Assembly: GCA_016930175.1 (NCBI GenBank)
Contig: JAFGHJ010000004.1
Coordinates: 116,129-180,128, forward strand
Origin: Caldifarciminota bacterium
Lineage (GTDB): Bacteria > Hydrothermota > UBA3072
DNA: 64,000 nucleotides
Direction: 5' to 3'
This document shows positions 35,739 to 44,136 of this stretch, piece by piece. A program made the position numbers and the translations under genes. Every line of letters starts with the position of its first letter. Position 1 is the first letter of the stretch. Below the pieces are notes generated by a model, which worked only from the letters and a program-made list of their open reading frames with translations, was not told where the DNA came from and made no database searches.

Positions 35739-38276
35739 TCACTTCAGGAATATAATTTTCCTGGAATCGGAGTTACCTGATCCCCCACGGATTTGACAGA
35801 AGTATACACCGCTTTCTACTTTGTTTCCCTGTGAGTCCGTCGCGTCCCAATCTATCCTGCCGTAAGTGTTTCCAGTAACTACTCCTTCGAATAAAACTTT
35901 TATTTCTCTTCCTATTAGATCATATAGGGCAAGTTTAATTTCTGCTCCTTCTTCCACGAAATACTCTATAGTAGTAGTTATATTAAAAGGATTAGGAGAA
36001 TTAGGGAAGAGTACAATGCCTGACGATGAACCGGCATCCTGTTCGACAATTAAAGTTTGACCTGCAAGCATTATCTCGCTACTTCGCTCCGAACCCATGT
36101 TTCGAGAGACCGTATAGTTAACTGTTCCGTTTCCTGCCCCATAACTTCCGTTGGTTATTGTAATCCAGTTTGCGTTACTTGTGGCTATCCATGTGCAACC
36201 GCTACCTGAGGCTGTAACATCTATCGACCCGATTCCTCCATCTTCGTCGAAGTGTTCGGAAGTAGGGTTGATACTGTAGGAGCAGGTACCTTCAGATGGG
36301 ATTAGAGTAATACTGTTAATTATCCATCCTTCTGTATCTGTGCTTACCCGGATTGTATTTAATCCGGGAGTTAAATAAATGATTATGGGTCCTGCATCAC
36401 CTGTTGTGTCGACAAAACCGGTGAGGGGTGTCGTCGCAATGGGTCTTCCGAGCATCCACCAGTTTACCTGGTGAAGTGTGTCGTATGTCGATAAATTGAC
36501 AGTGGCTTCGTAGAAACCCTCTGACGGTATGTTGTAAATGTAACTGACCCATTCTTCACTATGTCTCCATACTGAGCCTGTTCTTGCGGTATCGTGCCAG
36601 TCGCCCCGACCGAGTTGGAATGCGTTTCCGTCCAGGGTTCCCACGGGATTTCCTATTGTTACAGGCGGGGGCGTCGTAGCTGCGAGGTCCAAAATTCCCA
36701 GATATTTGGGATGAGTTGTATCATATACATCGGACATAAATGCCCAGCTGTAACTTTGAGTCAATACGTAATACATCGAGAGTTCTCCGCCCCAGTTAAT
36801 CCATGCATTATGATGTTCTATTATTTCATCTCGCATCCGCGGGTCACTCCACGCTTGTTCCATAACCGAGTCGTTATTTCCCGGTTGGCCCGGGTCGAAA
36901 CTTGGGCCCCCTTCATAAGCGAGTCGCTTTATAGCGTATAAATTACAGATGTGACTATTGTACATCATGGAGCCTTTTCCCATTCCATCCGGCCAAGTGT
37001 CGCGCCACCAGTCGGTATTCATCGTCCTGCTTTCCCAGAATTCATCAAGTGTTAGTCCGGATGTTTCCATTTCCGGTGAATAATAAGTGGTTCCGCCGCC
37101 GCCGTAGATATAATAGTTGACGGGATTTACTTGAGTCATTTCGATGTACTCAAGAGGAGCTCTTGAAGTAACATGACGTACTCCCTGCCAGCAGAGAACG
37201 GGTCTAATATGCGTTATCATAGCATCGTCTCCGAATTCCTCTCTGAATATATTGCTTATTTGAACGGCTCTGGCTCCGGGACGCCGCCAAGCCCATATCC
37301 AGCCCTGGCCTGCATCTTCAAGAGAAAGATTGTCAAAGTTGAGGTTTTCGGGATCGCCCCGTTCTAAAACCATTACGACCGCAGTATCTTTGTATTCATT
37401 CTGCTCGTAGTTCCATATTTCGTTGCTGTATTCTACATACAGATAAAGATTGTCATCCAGGCCCTGATAGTCTGTAAATTCGTTTCCGTCACGGAAAAGT
37501 ATTGCAAGCTGACGAACATAGTTGTCATCCACCCAGCGCGGTACGTTTATCCATATATTTTTTTGGAGTTCGTTAGCCATGTTGATAACACACTCCCAGG
37601 ATGCTAAATCACCTCCGTCTATATCTTCATCGTTGAAAGTATAATAGTCGTGCCTTCTTCTATCGTCCCAGGTTTTTTGACGGCTGAAATTGGTACCGGT
37701 AAATTGCATAACCCGGATTGTGGAAAATGGTTCAACCGCATATTTGAACGCGTTCGTAAAAGTTATACTGTCCGGATAACTTTCGGATGCGCCGGGGAAG
37801 AGCGGTCTCATTAATTTTACATTCCGTACGCCCCCGTTGATATTGGCGAAGTTTATCCAGAAATTCTCTTCATCTTGTGAAGTAATATTTATTATTCCTG
37901 TGGTTTGATTTGTCTCAGAGTTGTAGGTTATATTTTGTATGCTTGCACCGGCACCACCGCCGCCAATGGTTACTGTCGCTTCTCCGGTAAAAGACAATCT
38001 GTAAGTACCATGCATTTCCCGATTTGCCCATAAAAAGAGAGAGGCATCAACAAGAGGCCAGCCCTGTGCATCTTTTTCACTTTCGGAAAGAGGGTCCCAT
38101 GTCCCCAAATGTTGCCAGTTTCTTGATGTTTTTATTATATCTGCGAAAACATGGTCCTGACTCCAGTCCGTCGGCCAAGTTATGTTTATTCCGAGATCAC
38201 TCCGTTCTGATAATAAAGATAAAGGAAAATATAAAAAAAGAATAAACTTTACACCCAGATTTTTAAAGCCTTTCAT
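35739..38276 (-). CDS. Secreted clan GH-A-like protein with CBM-like and BACON domains and T9SS tail
   Basis: The 845 aa protein has a signal peptide and an N-terminal beta domain (about 25-160). A barrel-like domain (about 170-520) follows, with YVEYSNEIWNYEQ (NE motif, likely acid/base) and KRLAYEGGPSFD (likely nucleophile). A carbohydrate-binding-like beta-sandwich (about 540-660), a BACON domain (about 665-755, ITITNGSYGAGNG) and a FlgD-like/T9SS tail from NSPNPFN complete it. The NE plus late Glu pattern suggests clan GH-A, but I cannot name a family. First gene of the three-gene operon, preceded by an operator-bearing promoter. Confidence 0.72.
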   Translation of the reverse strand: MKGFKNLGVKFILFLYFPLSLLSERSDLGINITWPTDWSQDHVFADIIKTSRNWQHLGTWDPLSESEKDAQGWPLVDASLFLWANREMHGTYRLSFTGEATVTIGGGGAGASIQNITYNSETNQTTGIINITSQDEENFWINFANINGGVRNVKLMRPLFPGASESYPDSITFTNAFKYAVEPFSTIRVMQFTGTNFSRQKTWDDRRRHDYYTFNDEDIDGGDLASWECVINMANELQKNIWINVPRWVDDNYVRQLAILFRDGNEFTDYQGLDDNLYLYVEYSNEIWNYEQNEYKDTAVVMVLERGDPENLNFDNLSLEDAGQGWIWAWRRPGARAVQISNIFREEFGDDAMITHIRPVLCWQGVRHVTSRAPLEYIEMTQVNPVNYYIYGGGGTTYYSPEMETSGLTLDEFWESRTMNTDWWRDTWPDGMGKGSMMYNSHICNLYAIKRLAYEGGPSFDPGQPGNNDSVMEQAWSDPRMRDEIIEHHNAWINWGGELSMYYVLTQSYSWAFMSDVYDTTHPKYLGILDLAATTPPPVTIGNPVGTLDGNAFQLGRGDWHDTARTGSVWRHSEEWVSYIYNIPSEGFYEATVNLSTYDTLHQVNWWMLGRPIATTPLTGFVDTTGDAGPIIIYLTPGLNTIRVSTDTEGWIINSITLIPSEGTCSYSINPTSEHFDEDGGIGSIDVTASGSGCTWIATSNANWITITNGSYGAGNGTVNYTVSRNMGSERSSEIMLAGQTLIVEQDAGSSSGIVLFPNSPNPFNITTTIEYFVEEGAEIKLALYDLIGREIKVLFEGVVTGNTYGRIDWDATDSQGNKVESGVYFCQIRGGSGNSDSRKIIFLK

Positions 38277-38300
38277 TTGAATCCTCCTGAATTGTATTTA

Positions 38301-38341
38301 TTTATACTCATTAGTATAAAAGAAAAAAACAGTTATGTCAA
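38301..38341 (-). promoter_or_regulatory. Promoter and operator of the three-gene secreted operon
   Basis: TTGACA (38336-38341), 17 bp, TATACT (38313-38318) on the minus strand. The perfect inverted repeat TTTATACT-CATT-AGTATAAA (38301-38320) covers the -10 box and start site. An AGGAGG site precedes the ATG. Confidence 0.68.
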
Positions 38342-38556
38342 GGTAACAACTCGCTCTCGGCTTACCGCTTACCGCAGAGAAAGCAAAAAATTTTGCACAT
38401 GATATCGGTAAATTCGTAGATTATAAGATTGGTTAATGAGTAAAAAAAAGTAAAAAACTACAGGCACTACATGTTCTACATGTTAAAAATTTTAGGGTAT
38501 GGGTCGGGTCTAATGCGGAAAGCGTATGGCGTTTAGCGGATAGCTTAATATTAGCC
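38342..38556. repeat. Phrase-repeat spacer before purD
   Basis: CTCGGCTTACCGCTTACCGC, GGTTAATGAGTAAAAAAAAG, CACTACATGTTCTACATGTT (also near position 21) and CGGAAAGCGTATGGCGTTTA. No gene seen. Confidence 0.6.
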
Positions 38557-38584
38557 TTGACTTTTGATTTCTTTTCGATATAAA
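38557..38584 (+). promoter_or_regulatory. Promoter of purD, very short leader
   Basis: TTGACT (38557-38562), 16 bp, TATAAA (38579-38584). The ATG at 38595 is 10 bp past the -10 box, so the leader would be about 3-4 nt. Confidence 0.72.
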
Positions 38585-38594
38585 TGGAAATACT

Positions 38595-39851
38595 ATGAAA
38601 GTATTGGTTATTGGCGGAGGAGGAAGAGAACATACTGTTGGATGGAGACTGTCCAAAAGCGATAAAATATCGAAACTTTATTTCGCGCCCGGTAACGGAG
38701 GGACTTCTGTTTTAGGCGAGAATGTTAATTTGTCCGCGCTTGATGATATGCTTGCTTTTGCGAAAAGAGAAAATATTGATTTTACTGTAGTAGGACCTGA
38801 ACAGCCACTGGTCGATGGTGTTGTGGATTTATTCGAAGATGAGGGTTTGAAAATATTCGGTCCCTCAAAAGCCGCAGCACTGCTTGAAGGGAGCAAAGCT
38901 TTTTCGAAAGAGGTTATGGCATCGGCAAATGTCCCAACCGCTTCGTTCGAAATATTAGATGATTTTAGAGCCGCGAGGAGATACGTTGAAAGCCACGGAG
39001 AACATCTGGTCGTAAAAGCGAGCGGTCTTGCGGCAGGTAAGGGAGTTATCGTGTGTCAAAGCAGAAAGGAAGCTCTTAATGCACTCGAGTCTATAATGGG
39101 AAAGAAAAGATTCGGGGAAGCGGGGAATACTGTTGTCATAGAGGAACTTTTAGTGGGTGAAGAAGTTTCCGTTCTGGCTCTCGTTTCGGGTGAGAAAATT
39201 CTTCCTTTTTTACCTTCCCAGGACCATAAAAGGGCGTATGATAATGATGAAGGACCCAATACCGGAGGCATGGGCGCCTATGCCCCTACACCTTTCTTAA
39301 CAGAAAGTGAAATGCCGAAAATTATAGAAAGGGTATTCAAGCCAACGATAAAAGAATTGATGAGAAAAGGTATAGAATACAAAGGTGTTCTATACGGTGG
39401 TATAATAATGACAAAGGATGGGCCAAAGGTTCTTGAATTTAACGTCAGATTCGGTGATCCTGAGACTCAGGTTATTCTTCCCCTTTTAGAAGATGATTTG
39501 TTGGAAGTCTTGATTAAAGCAAACGATTACACTTTAGGGGATAAGCTTAATTGTAGTCAAAATTCTGCTCTGGCAGTTGTTATGGCTTCGAAGGGCTATC
39601 CAGGAAGTTACGAGAAAGGTTTTGAAATAAATATACCGGATTTGGATTGTAATGTTTTCCATGCTGGAACAAAAGCCGAAGAGGGACGGTTTTATACAAG
39701 TGGCGGGAGAGTTCTGGCATGTGTTGGCGTTTCGAATGATTTAATAAGTGCGAAAGAAAAAACGTATCGTTGTGTCGAAAGAATCGAGTGTTCAAATCTG
39801 TTTTACAGAAAAGATATAGGAGATAAGGGAATCAAATATCTGTCGCGGTGA
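38595..39851 (+). CDS. purD: Phosphoribosylamine-glycine ligase
   Basis: ATP-grasp enzyme forming glycinamide ribonucleotide in purine synthesis. MKVLVIGGGGREHTVGWRLS opens the protein; GPSKAAALLEGSKAFSK, KASGLAAGKGV, NTGGMGAYAPTP and LEFNVRFGDPETQ are all present in 418 aa. It stands alone, without other pur genes beside it. The start is set by the N-terminal motif and a promoter ending 10 bp upstream. Confidence 0.96.
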   Translation: MKVLVIGGGGREHTVGWRLSKSDKISKLYFAPGNGGTSVLGENVNLSALDDMLAFAKRENIDFTVVGPEQPLVDGVVDLFEDEGLKIFGPSKAAALLEGSKAFSKEVMASANVPTASFEILDDFRAARRYVESHGEHLVVKASGLAAGKGVIVCQSRKEALNALESIMGKKRFGEAGNTVVIEELLVGEEVSVLALVSGEKILPFLPSQDHKRAYDNDEGPNTGGMGAYAPTPFLTESEMPKIIERVFKPTIKELMRKGIEYKGVLYGGIIMTKDGPKVLEFNVRFGDPETQVILPLLEDDLLEVLIKANDYTLGDKLNCSQNSALAVVMASKGYPGSYEKGFEINIPDLDCNVFHAGTKAEEGRFYTSGGRVLACVGVSNDLISAKEKTYRCVERIECSNLFYRKDIGDKGIKYLSR

Positions 39852-40199
39852 AGCCGCTAAGAATGCAAAAGTCAAGTACTAAAAGAGAGTTTAAAAAAAA
39901 TAACACAGAGAAGCTGTTGCCCCGTCAATCGCTTACAGCATTCAAAATCCAAGCTGAAGCGAAGGCTAACCATTCATCAGGAACGCGGTCAATTTCCCCA
40001 CCGAGGTTTTGTTCAGGGATGCCACTCCGAAAAACCGCAGTCAGTTTTCCCTGCGAGGAAACTGCTGCTTGGCTCTCGACCTCGCTCCTTTTGACTTTGT
40101 CAAAAGTCCGTGCCCGCTCGGTCTCCGAGACATTTTTCTTGAGCAGCACCCCTTCACTTATGAATCATTTTTCAAAATGGGGGGGAGAAGGGGATAGTT
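39852..40199. other. GC-richer spacer with an antisense 74-aa ORF of unknown status
   Basis: The 300 bp between purD and rarA look clearly richer in G+C than the flanks. An open frame on the minus strand (39925-40149) encodes ERARTFDKVKRSEVESQAAV and EWLAFASAWILNAVSD-like sequence, and a perfect hairpin CTTTTGAC-TTT-GTCAAAAG lies at 40088-40106. No ribosome site or promoter was found for it. It resembles a repeat-borne hypothetical ORF more than a real gene. A CACAGAG word begins the spacer. Confidence 0.45.
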
Positions 40200-41498
40200 T
40201 TGGCTAATTTATTTGAAAGAGGAAAAGGTAATCCTCCTTTATCATATCGCGTTAGACCCAAAACATTGGATGATTTTATAGGACAGGAAGAGGTGGTGGG
40301 GAAGGGATCCGTTCTTCGCAACCTTATAGAAACAGAAAATCTTCCTTCTTTAATATTGTGGGGTCCTCCTGGTTCGGGTAAGACAACTTTGGCTTATATA
40401 ATTTCTAACCATACGAATTCAAATTTTGAGCGTCTTAGTGCTACCGAAAGTGGCGTAAAAGATGTAAGAGAAGTTATACAAAAAGCAAAATATCTCTTGC
40501 AGAATAAGAATAAAAAAACAATTCTTTTTATTGATGAGATTCACAGATTTAATAAAGCTCAGCAGGATGTTTTACTACCATGTGTCGAAGATGGAACTAT
40601 TGTCCTTATCGGAGCAACTACCGAGAATCCTTCTTTTGAAGTCGTTTCCCCCTTACTTTCAAGATCAAGGACTTATATATTAAAACCTTTTTCTCCGGAG
40701 GATATCAAGAAAATTATTGATAGAGCGCGAGCGATTGATGGAGAAATAAAAAAAATAAAGTTCAAAATGGATGAAGAAGCCATGAATTATCTGATAAAAG
40801 TTTCTTCCGGTGATGCGCGGGTTGCGCTGGATGTTTTTGAAGCCGGCGTCAAAGTTGCCCAAATCGAAAAACGTAAAATCGATAAAGATATGATTGCCAG
40901 TGTTCTTCAGAGACAGGTTATATATGATAAGTCGGGAGAAGAGCATTATAATCTTATCTCGGCTTTTATAAAATCTATTCGCGGTAGTGACCCCGATGCC
41001 GCACTTTACTGGATGGTTAGAATGTTGGAAGGCGGGGAAGACCCTCTTTTTATTGTAAGAAGAATGGTGATTCTTGCTTCAGAAGATATCGGTAATGCGG
41101 ATCCCCGCGCGTTGGAGTTGGCGGTGGCTGCTATGGAGGCTGTAAAATTTGTAGGAATGCCCGAGGCAGGAATAATACTTTCACATGCTGTGACCTATCT
41201 TGCTTCTGCTCCTAAGAGCAACGCTTCTTATATGGCTTACAATAAGGCAAGAAAATTCTTAAAAGAGCATCCAAATGGAGGAGTGCCTTTACATCTTAGA
41301 AACGCGCCCACCGAGCTTATGAAAGAAGCTGGTTATGCCGAAAATTATAAGTACCCGCACGATTTTCCGGGTCATTATGTGGAGGAGTCTTATTTTCCCG
41401 ACGGTGTAAAGAAGAAGATCTTTTACGAACCTACCGAGCAGGGATGGGAAAAAAATATAAAAGAAAGACTGAAGAAACTGCGGGAAAATGGATTTTAA
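40200..41498 (+). CDS. rarA: Replication-associated recombination protein RarA (MgsA family AAA ATPase)
   Basis: Clamp-loader-like AAA+ ATPase acting at stalled replication forks. Walker A WGPPGSGKTTL (about 50-60), Walker B ILFIDEIHRFNKAQQD, the arginine-finger region LSRSRTYILKPFS, and the C-terminal MgsA domain (GGEDPLFIVRRMVILASEDIG) give the full 432 aa. The start codon is TTG at 40200, after a purine-rich GGGGGAGAAGGGG stretch; no in-frame ATG fits better. Confidence 0.95.
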   Translation: MANLFERGKGNPPLSYRVRPKTLDDFIGQEEVVGKGSVLRNLIETENLPSLILWGPPGSGKTTLAYIISNHTNSNFERLSATESGVKDVREVIQKAKYLLQNKNKKTILFIDEIHRFNKAQQDVLLPCVEDGTIVLIGATTENPSFEVVSPLLSRSRTYILKPFSPEDIKKIIDRARAIDGEIKKIKFKMDEEAMNYLIKVSSGDARVALDVFEAGVKVAQIEKRKIDKDMIASVLQRQVIYDKSGEEHYNLISAFIKSIRGSDPDAALYWMVRMLEGGEDPLFIVRRMVILASEDIGNADPRALELAVAAMEAVKFVGMPEAGIILSHAVTYLASAPKSNASYMAYNKARKFLKEHPNGGVPLHLRNAPTELMKEAGYAENYKYPHDFPGHYVEESYFPDGVKKKIFYEPTEQGWEKNIKERLKKLRENGF

Positions 41499-41641
41499 CA
41501 ACAAATAGCACAAATAATTTCATTGTTAGTGAGTTAGTGTGTGGGTGTGTTGGCGAGTCAAAAAAAACAGACCAACAGACTAACTGACTCACAGACCAAA
41601 AGTTTAAAAATTTATGTTATTCGTGTGATTCGTTGTTCCTC
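41499..41641. repeat. Nested imperfect palindrome built of phrases, after rarA
   Basis: The order is AACAACAAATAGCACAAATAA, then GTTAGTGAGTTAGTGTGTGG, an A8 run, CAGACCAACAGACTAACTGA, and TTATTCGTGTGATTCGTTG. The inner pair and outer pair are each approximate reverse complements, so the whole block can fold on itself. It lies between convergent genes. Confidence 0.7.
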
Positions 41642-41800
41642 TTAGTTTTGGTGTGGTTGAGGGGTTTTAAGTAAAAAATATAAATTTTGTTGTTTTACTT
41701 TGTCTCTTGGTGCCTTTGTGGCAAATTTGGGCGTTGGGAGTTGGGTTTTTAAACAAAGAGAATTTTTTATAATCTGTGTTAATCTTGTGGAATCTGTGGC
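41642..41800. repeat. Phrase-repeat spacer next to the pseudo-HtrA stop
   Basis: TTTGTCTCTTGGTGCCTTTG, GGGCGTTGGGAGTTGGG and AATCTGTGTTAATCTTGTGG words. No gene or canonical terminator seen. Confidence 0.55.
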
Positions 41801-42844
41801 TTACTTTAACTTTTCGAATTCTTCCTTCAACTCTTCCAGTTCTTCGGAAAGGTGAAGTATTTTTTCGGCTAAGAATTCTTTTAGTTGTTCTTTGTTTTCT
41901 ATAAATTTTTTAGGTGTAATTTTTTCGATTTTGAAATCCGGTAAACTTTTGGGTTCGGCATCTTTCATTTCTGCTAACTTAACAGGGATTTCCATTTTGT
42001 TGTTATCTCTTATAATCTTAAGTGTTACAGTTTTCCCGGGTTCCTCGATCAGAATCATTTCCTTGAGTCTTTCGAGATGAGGTATATTGTTATTGTTGAG
42101 CGCTATAATTATATCGCCTTTTTTTATTCCTGCCAACTCGGCGGGTGAATCTTTCATCACTTCCTTTACGATCACTCCCATATTTAGTGGTGTGTTGTTT
42201 TCGATTATAACACCGAGCCAGGCTCTTTTTACGACACCTATCTTTTTTATCTGTTCCACAGTATTCAAGATGTAGTTAACTTTAACAACCTCTGCAAAGT
42301 TGTTGGTATTTCTGAAAAGATTTTCAGGTAAAACAGAACGATTGACACAGCCTGCCACAATTCCTAAAAGATTTCCTTCAGAGTCGAAAACCCCTGCGCC
42401 ATTATTGCCCGGAGATAAAGGGGCGGAAAGATTAAAAGATATGCCTTCGGGACTTTGAATGAATCCCATGCCGATCAGCCCCATGGAACCGAAAGAATTA
42501 CCGTAAATGTAACAGATTTGCGCCTGTTTAATTTCCCCACCGGGGGATGGAATTTTAAATTCTTTTTGCGCTTTTATTAGATGAATTCCCGTAGATGGGT
42601 CACGTCCTATAACTGATCCTGCGGTAAGGTTCCCGAATCTGTCTTCTATATGTACCGTTTGACCTATTTCTATAAAACCTACAGTTGCAATATGGTTCTT
42701 TTCTACAATGGTACCGGTCATTATTAAATTACCTTCATCGGTACGAAGGGAAACAACATAAGGCGAAATATTTTTTTCAAGTTCTAATACCTCTTGTTCT
42801 ACTTTTGAGAGATAGGTGGCGAGTAAAATTAATATAAGACTCAT
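41801..42844 (-). CDS. Catalytically inactive HtrA/DegQ-like PDZ protein
   Basis: S1C protease fold with one PDZ domain, but all three catalytic positions are lost. The Ser site reads SPGNNGAG (family GNSGGP) near residue 148, the His region reads HIATVGFIE, and the Asp site reads DPSTGIHLI with Gly for Asp near residue 86. The order is an N-terminal hydrophobic segment (about 1-14), protease-like domain (about 25-200), PDZ (about 208-300, RAWLGVII...GIKKGDIIIALNN) and a C-terminal Glu/Lys coiled coil. It lies 21 bp after the anti-sigma gene, so I infer a sensing or scaffolding role in the envelope and not proteolysis. Confidence 0.85.
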   Translation of the reverse strand: MSLILILLATYLSKVEQEVLELEKNISPYVVSLRTDEGNLIMTGTIVEKNHIATVGFIEIGQTVHIEDRFGNLTAGSVIGRDPSTGIHLIKAQKEFKIPSPGGEIKQAQICYIYGNSFGSMGLIGMGFIQSPEGISFNLSAPLSPGNNGAGVFDSEGNLLGIVAGCVNRSVLPENLFRNTNNFAEVVKVNYILNTVEQIKKIGVVKRAWLGVIIENNTPLNMGVIVKEVMKDSPAELAGIKKGDIIIALNNNNIPHLERLKEMILIEEPGKTVTLKIIRDNNKMEIPVKLAEMKDAEPKSLPDFKIEKITPKKFIENKEQLKEFLAEKILHLSEELEELKEEFEKLK

Positions 42845-42865
42845 GATAAGGCTGGAAACCCCTGC

Positions 42866-43297
42866 TTAGAAGCTGCCTCCGGAATAGCTCGTCAAAACAA
42901 AATTTCCTTCTCTTTCATAATAAACTTCTGAATATGGAGTTTTTTCTTCTTTTACGATATAGTATTCTTTTGGGGTTTCCTGTGCGATTGTTTCTTCACT
43001 TCTAAAAAAGGGTGCAATGAGTATTCCCAATATTACCAAAAGGGAAGCGCTAACAGCAAGACGCCTCAGTCGATAAATTTTTCTTCTTGGGAAAATAATA
43101 ATTCGTTCAAATACTTTTTTGGAAGGCTTTGGAATTTCTATTGAGCAGATGCGGGAACTGATATTCTGATAACTTTTGAGAATATTATTGCAATATTCGC
43201 ATTTTTTAATATGTTCTTCAACTTTGAGTATATCAGCTCTTTCTAATTCGGCATCGATATAAGCCGATATTAATTCCTTAATTGATTCGCAACTCAT
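42866..43297 (-). CDS. Zinc-finger anti-sigma factor (ZAS family)
   Basis: The 143 aa protein has the N-terminal HxxxCxxC motif HIKKCEYC (about 29-36) of zinc-binding anti-sigma domains, one TM segment (about 80-98, LAVSASLLVILGILIAPFF) and a short external tail. Its ATG overlaps the sigma gene stop by 4 nt, the usual coupling of an ECF factor to its inhibitor. It should hold the sigma factor at the membrane until an envelope signal arrives. The downstream pseudo-HtrA may bind the external tail. Confidence 0.9.
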   Translation of the reverse strand: MSCESIKELISAYIDAELERADILKVEEHIKKCEYCNNILKSYQNISSRICSIEIPKPSKKVFERIIIFPRRKIYRLRRLAVSASLLVILGILIAPFFRSEETIAQETPKEYYIVKEEKTPYSEVYYEREGNFVLTSYSGGSF

Positions 43298-43749
43298 TTA
43301 CTTCCCTCCAAAAAATTTTTTAATTCCTCCCTGGCTCTGCTAAGTCTGGATTTTACGGTACCTTTTTCAATTCCAAGTACTTCTGCTATTTCCTGATATT
43401 CCAACTTATTTATTTCTCTTAAAATTATTACCTCTTTTAATTTCGGCGACAATTTTTTTATCCCTTTTTCAATGTCAAGTTTTAATTCAATATTCTTCTC
43501 TTTTGTTTTTAATTTTAATAAATCCAAGCTAAATTTATTCTTTCTCTTTCTCCAGTGATCATATACCGTGTTTCTTGCTATTGTGAGCAGATAACCCTTC
43601 CAGTTCTGAATATCCTTGTTTGCGGCTCTCATTACTTTAATAAATGTGTCTTGTAAAAGATCTTCCGCTTCTGCTCTATTCTGAACCATCCCATATATAT
43701 ATTTGTATATATAATCGTGATAATCCAGAAATATCTGCTCAATATTCAT
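43294..43749 (-). CDS. ECF-subfamily RNA polymerase sigma factor
   Basis: The 151 aa factor has region 2 (AEAEDLLQDTFIKVMRA, WKGYLLTIARNTVYDHWRKR) and region 4 (KLKEVIILREINKLEYQEIA, VLGIEKGTVKSRLSRARE). It is somewhat short but complete. It heads a sigma/anti-sigma/pseudo-HtrA operon and probably controls its own promoter, which has an ECF-type sequence. The stimulus is unknown; envelope stress is a natural guess. Confidence 0.93.
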   Translation of the reverse strand: MNIEQIFLDYHDYIYKYIYGMVQNRAEAEDLLQDTFIKVMRAANKDIQNWKGYLLTIARNTVYDHWRKRKNKFSLDLLKLKTKEKNIELKLDIEKGIKKLSPKLKEVIILREINKLEYQEIAEVLGIEKGTVKSRLSRAREELKNFLEGSK

Positions 43750-43756
43750 AGGTAAA

Positions 43757-43782
43757 GACGCAATAACTCCCCTATATGTTCC
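43757..43782 (-). promoter_or_regulatory. ECF-type autoregulatory promoter of the sigma gene
   Basis: GGAAC (43778-43782), 17 bp, CGTC (43757-43760) on the minus strand, the classical ECF bipartite pattern. The CGTC box ends 7 bp before the ATG at 43749, so the message would be leaderless or nearly so. Confidence 0.65.
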
Positions 43783-43849
43783 ATAATATATAGTATTGAT
43801 GAATGTTTTTTATTTTTTTGTAAAGAATGTTTCATTGGAATTCACTGCC

Positions 43850-44105
43850 TTTTTCTGTAAATAAAATATCGAAAATCAAAAAGCAAAATGAACAAAACCA
43901 CACAGAGCCCACCTCTCTCAACCCCAATTTTTTTAACCACTGAGAGCACAGAGGTTTTATTTCTTTTTTTTCTCTGTGTACTCTGCGTTTTTTCTTTTTT
44001 AACAAAATCATTTCTCTGTGTCCTCTGTGGTTAGTCTTTTTTCTTTTTTTTAATCCATTTTCCATTTTTATATTTAAATTTTACATTTTATAGGTTTTAC
44101 ATTAC
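43850..44105. repeat. Phrase-repeat block flanked by AT-rich phrase pair
   Basis: CTGTAAATAAAATATCGAAA (43854) is shared with the 3' end of the 48.7-kb methyltransferase gene. Then come ACCACTGAGAGCACAGAGG and its inverse CCTCTGTGGTTAG (about 44021-44033), then TTTTTATATTTAAATTTTAC. Outer and inner pairs are roughly inverted, as at 48699-48872. The segment 43981-44043 matches 21139-21201. The 77-aa ORF here is spurious. Confidence 0.7.
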
Positions 44106-44136
44106 AACTTTTTATTTAAACAGTTGCTTAAAAGTT

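Noticed and set aside
39848-40207. 119-aa ORF on the plus strand after purD
   Set aside because: Starts at the purD stop without a ribosome site, reads through the GC-richer island and matches no family I know; the opposite frame is equally open.
43832-44065. 77-aa ORF on the minus strand
   Set aside because: Same phrase-derived peptide (NHRGHRE, LKKKKRRVHRE); no ribosome site, composition of a repeat.
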